Source: Planctomycetota bacterium (GTDB taxonomy: Bacteria > Planctomycetota > Brocadiia > Brocadiales > Brocadiaceae). From it: a stretch of DNA of 20,827 nt. How positions within the stretch are numbered: the stretch's first letter is position 1; every line of letters begins with the position of its first letter. The stretch spans positions 1 to 20,827 of the forward strand of contig JAHFOW010000010.1 of NCBI GenBank assembly GCA_023261465.1, read 5' to 3'. The notes beneath the pieces were generated by a model. That model did no database searches, was not told the origin of the DNA, and was given only the letters and a program-made list of their open reading frames with translations. Shown in pieces: positions 16,279 to 20,827 of this stretch. Both the position numbers and the translations under genes were made by a program.

Positions 16279-17324
16279 GGCACGACAATAATAGAAACAT
16301 CTCTTTTTTCATGCACTTCACCAATAACGCTTACAGTTGCAACGCCCCGTTGCTTAAGTTTTGCGCATAACGTCTCTGCTTTTTCTTTTGGCACAGAGAT
16401 AAGGAGACCTCCGGAAGTCTGGGCATCAAATACAATATCCTTGTGTTCTTCCCGTACTCCGGGATCTATCCTGATCTTGTCCTGCAAATATATTTTACTC
16501 AGCTTTGATACCCCCGGTATCAATCCCATCCTGACATAGCGTTCACAACCTTCGAAGATTGGTATACGTTCGGCAAAGAAGAAGAGTGTTACCTTACTCG
16601 CCTCGGCCATCTCCAACCCATGACCCATAAGGCCAAACCCTGTAATGTCCGTGCAACTATTTACTCCTACCTCAAGCATTACTTCGGATGCCGTCTTATT
16701 TAACTGAACCATGCATTGTGTTACCAGGCTTATATGTTCTTCGGAAGCCTTATTGGCCTTAATTGCCGAGATGACCAACCCTGTCCCAAGCGGTTTAGTC
16801 AGTACCAGCATGTCTCCGGGCTTTGCCCCTGCATTGGTTACTATGTTATCAGGGTGGATAATTCCAGTGACCGATAACCCGTATTTGATTTCCGTATCCT
16901 GCAGGGTATGACCACCCACAACAACCGCCCCCGCTTCATTTACCTTGTCTGCGCCACCCTTGAGTATTTCTACTAAAATATTTTTTTCGAGCGATTTAAT
17001 CGGGTAGCAGAGGATATTCATAGCCGTAAGGGGTTTACCACCCATGGCATAAACGTCGCTCAGTGCATTGGCTGCGGCAATCTGTCCGTAATCATACGGA
17101 TTGTTTACCACCGGAGTAAAGAAATCCAGGGTCTGTACTAATGCGGTATCTTTGCTAATCTGGTAAATACCTGCATCTGCAAAGGTTTTTGGGCCAACCA
17201 GTACATGCTCGTTTGGATATTCAGGCAGGTGGTTGACCACATACGCCATGTCTTCAACGGGGATCTTCCCCGCTCACCCACCACAGGCAGCATAATCAAT
17301 CAATCTCTTTTTCCCCCACGCCAC
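16275..17324 (-). CDS. selD: Selenide, water dikinase (selenophosphate synthetase), predicted Sec-containing
   Basis: SelD makes selenophosphate from selenide and ATP, the donor for Sec-tRNA and selenouridine. A conventional call starts at ATG 17249 (324 residues) and loses the catalytic N-terminus. Reading upstream in frame gives ...LIDYAACGG, then TGA, then AGKIPVEDMAYVV, and the TGA falls where E. coli has Cys17; Lys20 is also conserved. From GTG 17324 the product is 349 residues, normal for SelD, with Sec at 17. GGGGGTGAT just upstream is a near-perfect ribosome binding site for that GTG. Other family blocks present are AANALSDVYAMGGKP, GGHT, DITGFGLMGHGLEMA and the C-terminal AQTSGGLLIS. 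It lies between the haem lipoprotein gene and pcm, overlapping pcm by 4 bp. Confidence 0.9.
17246..17274 (-). promoter_or_regulatory. Candidate bacterial SECIS hairpin(s) after the selD UGA
   Basis: Two overlapping structures are possible in the mRNA. One is a strong 7-bp stem, AGCGGGG with CCCCGUU, with loop AAGAU starting within the UGA itself (17274-17256). The other is a weaker 4-bp stem, CCGU with AUGG, with loop UGAAGAC (17260-17246). The second places its loop about 17 nt after UGA, closer to the spacing known for bacterial SECIS elements. Neither was folded computationally. Confidence 0.4.
17274..17276 (-). other. In-frame UGA predicted to encode selenocysteine
   Basis: This minus-strand TGA sits in the context Cys-Gly-Gly-TGA-Ala-Gly-Lys in the selD frame, at residue 17 counted from GTG 17324. 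Many SelD proteins carry Sec or Cys exactly here. Conserved sequence continues on both sides, which argues for recoding rather than a true stop. Confidence 0.85.
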
Positions 17325-17328
17325 AGAA

Positions 17329-17337
17329 ATCACCCCC
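17329..17337 (-). promoter_or_regulatory. Ribosome binding site setting the selD GTG start
   Basis: GGGGGTGAT on the minus strand differs by one base from GGAGGTGAT and lies 4 nt before GTG 17324, with about 8 nt from the G-run to the start. It supports initiation upstream of the in-frame TGA. Confidence 0.65.
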
Positions 17338-17380
17338 TTTTCTTTAATAAAATCTTTAAATGCCCTATTTCACAGAGGTC

Positions 17381-17869
17381 TTACTGAAACCATGATGTAG
17401 ACGATTCTTTTGGATTAAACTTTGCATGGCATTCGTCACAACTATTAACGACCTTAAAAAAAGCTGCTTGTGCCCTGTCTTTATTCCTTTCCTGACATGC
17501 GCTAATCAACTCCAGGGCGTTCAGGTGGAACTGGACGTCGAGGTTGACAAACTCCTTTGGTAAATCTTTTTTGTTGGCGCCCGTAAATACCACAGGACTT
17601 GCGTCCTTGAGTTTTTTTGTATCATTTTTGATGTCGTCCCAATTCTGCTGGTTAATTGACGATGATAGATGTTTTAACAATATCTTGATATCCTTCATGT
17701 GTACAATAAAGCCCTGTTCATTTTTAATGAAACCAATTTCTTCTCCTGGTTTTGATGCTGCCGGGATTTTCTCTGAAGCAGCTTTTTTTTCCGCTAATTT
17801 TTCAACCTCTTTTTTACCACAGCCGAATAAACAAATGAATGAAATTGTTATAAAAATAAATTTTTTCAT
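17381..17869 (-). CDS. Haem-binding lipoprotein, cytochrome c'-like
   Basis: The specific function is not recognised. The N-terminus is a lipoprotein signal (MKKFIFITISFICLFGCG) with lipobox LFGC and lipidated Cys17. A Lys/Glu/Ala-rich linker (residues 18-45) follows, then a mostly helical domain, and a single C-terminal haem site CDECH (Cys144, Cys147, His148). A C-terminal CxxCH in a small helical domain resembles class II cytochromes (c'/c556 type), so electron transfer or gas binding at the membrane is plausible. Total length is 162 residues. AGGT about 8 nt before the ATG is a modest ribosome binding site. It ends 56 bp before the selD GTG on the same strand, so an operon with selD and pcm is possible. 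No functional link to selenium metabolism is evident. Confidence 0.75.
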   Translation of the reverse strand: MKKFIFITISFICLFGCGKKEVEKLAEKKAASEKIPAASKPGEEIGFIKNEQGFIVHMKDIKILLKHLSSSINQQNWDDIKNDTKKLKDASPVVFTGANKKDLPKEFVNLDVQFHLNALELISACQERNKDRAQAAFFKVVNSCDECHAKFNPKESSTSWFQ

Positions 17870-17920
17870 ACAAAATACCTGAAAATGAGAAAATTAACAC
17901 ACGGTACTTATTACGGTACA

Positions 17921-17936
17921 CAAGGCTTCAGCCTTG
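17921..17936. repeat. Short perfect palindrome downstream of kbl
   Basis: CAAGGCTTCAGCCTTG has 7-bp arms around two bases, in the 125-bp gap between kbl and the haem lipoprotein gene. Two ACGGTAC direct copies lie just to its left (17901-17907 and 17913-17919). It could be a weak terminator for kbl or a dispersed repeat; no T-run follows. Confidence 0.4.
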
Positions 17937-17994
17937 AAATAAAACAAATGCATGTTAAACATTCTTCCTGAAAAAATCAATAGAAATGGTTTTG

Positions 17995-19293
17995 TTACAC
18001 GATCCTTAAGGATTTTCCTATCTTTTCAAACCGCTCAACAGCCCAGACAAGATCGTCCTGACTATGCGTAGCAGAAATCATTACCCGGATGCGTGCCCTA
18101 CCCATGGGTACCGTTGGATAGCCAATGGCCTGGGCAAAGATACCTTCTTCAAATAACTTCTTGCTGAATTCTTTGGCTATCATGGCGTCTCCAATCATAA
18201 CGGGCGTTATCGGTGTTTTGGTGTGCCCGATATTAAAACCCGCGTGTTTCATCTTTTCCTGAAAAAATTTCGTGTTATCCCAGAGTTTTTTAACCAGCGT
18301 ATCCGTAGTGTTCAGGATATCCACTGCGGCAATACAGGCCGCAATATCCGCTGCGGTTACAGCGCTTGAAAAAAGGAAGGGGCGTCCCTTCTGTGTAAGA
18401 TAATCCGTTAATTGCCTGCTCCCCGCAATGTATCCACCAACAACGCCAAATGCCTTTGACAGCGTGCCAACCTCAATATCAACCTTTCCGTGAAGATTAA
18501 AGTGATCAACAATTCCTCGGCCGCCCCGTCCAAGGACGCCTTCGCCGTGCGCATCATCTACCATCGTAATGGCCCCGCATTTTTCGGCAACATCGACTAT
18601 CTCCGGTAGTGGCGCGACGTCTCCCTCCATGCTGAAAACGCCATCGGTAATAATGAGAAGACGCGGAACTTTCTTTATATCAGAGAACGCTGCTATTCCA
18701 CTTTTATGAATCCCCTTTAGGTCCCGTTTGCCCAGGGGGGATTCAGGGGGACTTGTAAAGGTAGACTGCGGGGACGTTGCAGGTTGGGCGGAATTTATTT
18801 CGCCGGAAACCTTTGCCTGAAGGTCTTGTGGATTACAATGTTCATATCGCACAATCTTTGCCCTGGAAAGACGGCTTCCGTCAATAATACTCGCATGGTT
18901 GAGTTCGTCAGAAAAGACGATATCGCCTTCGCCAACAATGGCAGGAATAGTGGCGAGGTTTGCACAGAAACCGGATTGAAAGGTGAGTGAACTTTCCGCT
19001 CCTTTAAATTGAGCAAGCTTTCGTTCGAGTTCTTTGTGCAGGTTTGTGGTTCCGGCTATTGTTCTTACCGCAGCCGGACCGACACCGTAAGCGCCAATTG
19101 CTTTTTGGGCTGCCGATTTTAATTGAGGGTCATCGGCAAGCCCCAGGTAATTATTTGAGCAGAGGTTTAATACCTTCCTTCCGTCCACTACGATCCATGC
19201 CCCCTGGGGGCTTTCAATCGTCCGTATGTTTATGAATAACCCTGTTTCCTTCAATTTGTTTAATTCATCGGTAATAAAATCCAGCTTATCCAT
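17995..19293 (-). CDS. kbl: Glycine C-acetyltransferase (2-amino-3-ketobutyrate CoA ligase) with in-frame insertion
   Basis: This PLP enzyme cleaves 2-amino-3-ketobutyrate with CoA to glycine and acetyl-CoA, the second step of threonine breakdown by Tdh. Alpha-oxoamine synthase marks are NLCSNNYLGLADDP, DELNHASIIDG, TDGVFSMEGDVAPL, VDDAHGEGVLG and the PLP lysine Lys280 in GTLSKAFGVVGGY. BioF and related enzymes share this fold; the adjacent tdh makes Kbl the best call. The protein is 432 residues against about 398 for E. coli Kbl. The excess is a Ser/Pro-rich insert at about residues 163-210, where the usual enzyme has roughly 10 residues, containing a palindromic DNA repeat. The reading frame is intact. 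GAGGA before the ATG is a good ribosome binding site. It lies 136 bp downstream of tdh. Confidence 0.93.
   Translation of the reverse strand: MDKLDFITDELNKLKETGLFINIRTIESPQGAWIVVDGRKVLNLCSNNYLGLADDPQLKSAAQKAIGAYGVGPAAVRTIAGTTNLHKELERKLAQFKGAESSLTFQSGFCANLATIPAIVGEGDIVFSDELNHASIIDGSRLSRAKIVRYEHCNPQDLQAKVSGEINSAQPATSPQSTFTSPPESPLGKRDLKGIHKSGIAAFSDIKKVPRLLIITDGVFSMEGDVAPLPEIVDVAEKCGAITMVDDAHGEGVLGRGGRGIVDHFNLHGKVDIEVGTLSKAFGVVGGYIAGSRQLTDYLTQKGRPFLFSSAVTAADIAACIAAVDILNTTDTLVKKLWDNTKFFQEKMKHAGFNIGHTKTPITPVMIGDAMIAKEFSKKLFEEGIFAQAIGYPTVPMGRARIRVMISATHSQDDLVWAVERFEKIGKSLRIV
18708..18752. repeat. Palindromic C-rich/G-rich repeat inside kbl
   Basis: GAATCCCC (18708-18715) and GGGGATTC (18737-18744) are perfect 8-bp inverted arms. 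A second nested pair, GTCCC (18721-18725) and GGGAC (18748-18752), follows. The element lies within the extra codons of kbl and resembles dispersed palindromic repeats made of CCCCC/GGGGG modules. Whether other copies exist in the genome cannot be seen here. Confidence 0.55.
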
Positions 19294-19389
19294 AATTGTT
19301 TCCTCATAAAGTTAGCTACGAATTTAAGAAATAAAAATGATGCATGTTTAAAATGATACCTATAAACAAACTACTTATTTTCTTTTTAT

Positions 19390-19419
19390 ATTCGTGGTCA
19401 TTCGTGTAATTTCATGGCC
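19390..19419. repeat. Degenerate tandem ATTCGTG repeat between tdh and kbl
   Basis: Three consecutive units of 9-11 bp, ATTCGTGGTC, ATTCGTGTA and ATTTCATGGCC, lie just after the tdh stop in transcription order. The rest of the 136-bp gap is AT-rich without a clear hairpin terminator or promoter. Confidence 0.45.
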
Positions 19420-19429
19420 AAATCACACT

Positions 19430-20458
19430 TTAAATTTTTAAAATAACCTTTCCACACTTTCCGTCTTTCATAAGTCTCATGCCTTTTTCATAATCCTTCA
19501 ATAAAAACTGATGCGTAATAATGGGGCTGGGGTCTACAAGTCCCGATGACAGAAATCGGGATGTCTTGTGCCATGTGGAAAATATCTTACGACCAGTAAT
19601 TCCATAGATGCGAATTTTTTTAAACACAACATCTTTGTTCAGATCAATATTAACACGACGCTCATAAATGCCTAAGAGAGAAATCCGTCCGCCCGGTGTA
19701 ATAGCATTAAGGCCATGGTTCAGCGCCTGGTTATTCCCGGAAAATTCCAGAACCACGTCTATACCATTATTTTTTGTGGCCTCAAGGGTAAGCCGCGCAA
19801 CATCCTGTTTTCTGGGGTTGATGGTAATATGAGCCCCCATCTTTTTGCTGATAGTAAGCCGGTAGTTATTGGGATCTGAAACGATGATCAATGAAGCGCC
19901 ACATGCCTTCGCAATCCCTGTGGCAAAAAGTCCAATCGGCCCTGCGCCCAGGATCAACACCGTCTTTGCCGAAACATCCTCAGCCAAAACGGTATCAACG
20001 GCATTTCCAAATGGTTCCTGTATGGTTGCCCATTCGTCAGGAATATTTGGCTCATTTTTCCAGAGGACATGTTCCGGGAGGACAAGGAGTTCTGCAAATG
20101 TGCCGTCGTGGTCAACTCCTAACAACTTGAAATTCTTACAGACCTCGGCATATCCGTTTGTGCACTGATAACAATATCCGCAGGTAAGATGGCTTTCTGC
20201 AGAGACCCTATCTCCGGCCTTTACCCGTGTAACTTCCTCGCCAATTTTGGTAACGAGTCCAACAAACTCATGGCCTATAACACGTGGCGGGGTCAAGCGA
20301 TGTTGCGCCCAGCGCGTCCAGTCAAAGATATGCACATCCGTGCCGCAAATAGAAGCAACATTGACCTTGATCAGTACGTCTCGTGGTCCCATTTTTGGTA
20401 TGGGTACATTAATAAATTCCATGCCCTTTGTATGTTTTGTTTTAACAACTGCATTCAT
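19430..20458 (-). CDS. tdh: L-threonine 3-dehydrogenase
   Basis: This zinc- and NAD-dependent medium-chain dehydrogenase oxidises threonine to 2-amino-3-ketobutyrate, which Kbl then cleaves. The catalytic zinc site is Cys38 (SICGTDVHIFDW) with His63-Glu64 (GHEF). The structural zinc loop has Cys93, Cys96, Cys99 and Cys107. The Rossmann motif LILGAGPIGLFA is followed by an acidic IIVSD. The C-terminus SPIITHQF...GKCGKVIL matches Tdh. At 342 residues it is full length. The ATG follows a GAGGG about 11 nt upstream, a modest ribosome binding site. A short palindrome lies within the 3' third of the gene without disturbing the frame. tdh followed by kbl on one strand is the standard pathway pair, though often in reverse order. 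Confidence 0.95.
   Translation of the reverse strand: MNAVVKTKHTKGMEFINVPIPKMGPRDVLIKVNVASICGTDVHIFDWTRWAQHRLTPPRVIGHEFVGLVTKIGEEVTRVKAGDRVSAESHLTCGYCYQCTNGYAEVCKNFKLLGVDHDGTFAELLVLPEHVLWKNEPNIPDEWATIQEPFGNAVDTVLAEDVSAKTVLILGAGPIGLFATGIAKACGASLIIVSDPNNYRLTISKKMGAHITINPRKQDVARLTLEATKNNGIDVVLEFSGNNQALNHGLNAITPGGRISLLGIYERRVNIDLNKDVVFKKIRIYGITGRKIFSTWHKTSRFLSSGLVDPSPIITHQFLLKDYEKGMRLMKDGKCGKVILKI
19541..19561. repeat. Small palindrome inside tdh
   Basis: TCCCGAT (19541-19547) and ATCGGGA (19555-19561) are perfect 7-bp arms around a 7-nt loop. The region encodes RFLSSGLVDPSPI, which matches E. coli Tdh with at most one extra residue, so no long insertion is involved. Confidence 0.4.
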
Positions 20459-20827
20459 CTAAGAAAGCCCTCGTTATTTTTATGCCTGAAAAACTTCTTT
20501 ATACAATCTCTCCAATGTCATTGAATTAAACAGTTAGAATATTATTATACTTTTATCAATGTTTTTTGCTTTCTATTTCCTGTAATATAAGCCGTATTTA
20601 TCTTGCCTCAGTGGTCTCTTTTGTTAACATATAGCTCGGTGCATGTTTCTCCATCTCCAGAAAACACACCAGTCTAAAAACAGAGCTAACTCGTTATTTA
20701 ACAAAGTTTTATGATAGCACAAACAAGGCAAACAATCAAGCTTTACAAGGAAATCTTTTTTTATACAATCTTACTCGTTAAACAAGGATAACAGTTCACG
20801 CGCACCGTTTATTGGCACAGACAACCG
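20459..20827. other. Right-end region upstream of tdh, possible gene tail at the edge
   Basis: No complete gene is visible in this stretch. A minus-strand TATAAT at 20549-20544 could be part of a tdh promoter, but no good -35 accompanies it. At the very edge one minus-strand frame is open from 20827 to a TAA at 20773-20771, giving a plausible C-terminal tail (GARELLSLFNE). With only 18 codons this could be chance. The remainder is AT-rich and unremarkable. Confidence 0.35.

Noticed and set aside
17250..17324. TGA at 17276-17274 as a nonsense mutation making selD a pseudogene
   Set aside because: The TGA is exactly at the known Sec/Cys position, flanking catalytic residues are conserved, and the rest of the gene is intact.

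Overview
The window carries 17 protein-coding genes, almost all housekeeping, and looks like the chromosome of a Gram-negative bacterium of middling GC content. An LpxD homologue implies a lipid A-type outer membrane. A lipoprotein with a C-terminal CxxCH haem site implies c-type cytochrome maturation. A selenophosphate synthetase that itself appears to need selenocysteine implies a Sec-decoding machinery elsewhere in the genome. The overall flavour (an LpxD-bearing, cytochrome c-rich bacterium) would fit a Planctomycetota/Brocadiales-type (anammox-related) genome. That placement is an impression from gene style and was not tested. I see no tRNA, rRNA, CRISPR array, insertion sequence or prophage gene.

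Layout: 1-623 has no convincing gene. From about 624 a plus-strand run begins: promoter, gltX, thpR, recA, alaS (translation, RNA processing and recombination; the thpR-recA-alaS neighbourhood is common in bacteria). After a probable terminator and a new promoter comes a tight lipid block, rpmF-plsX-fabH-fabD-acpP-fabF, which makes the acyl chains and acyl-phosphate used for phospholipid. fabG, usually between fabD and acpP, is absent. lpxD (minus strand) is convergent with fabF and divergent from glmS (plus strand); two back-to-back TTGACA promoters lie between lpxD and glmS. LpxD uses acyl-ACP and GlmS supplies glucosamine-6-phosphate, so 6.8-14.7 kb reads as an envelope-lipid neighbourhood.

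A perfect 10-bp hairpin separates glmS from a minus-strand half (14.7-20.5 kb). Reading in transcription order from the right: tdh then kbl (threonine to glycine plus acetyl-CoA), a haem-binding lipoprotein, selD, pcm with an N-terminal membrane or signal segment, and a secreted Cys-rich DUF1326-type protein. 20459-20827 holds the tdh upstream region and possibly the last codons of another gene.

Most notable points: (1) the selD reading frame continues upstream of its first ATG through an in-frame TGA placed exactly at the catalytic Cys/Sec position (CGGU-AGK), so a naive gene call loses the active site; (2) kbl carries an in-frame insertion of about 40 codons containing a C-rich/G-rich palindromic repeat; (3) gltX lacks about 33 residues that sit before the conserved IRFK strand in a reference GluRS.
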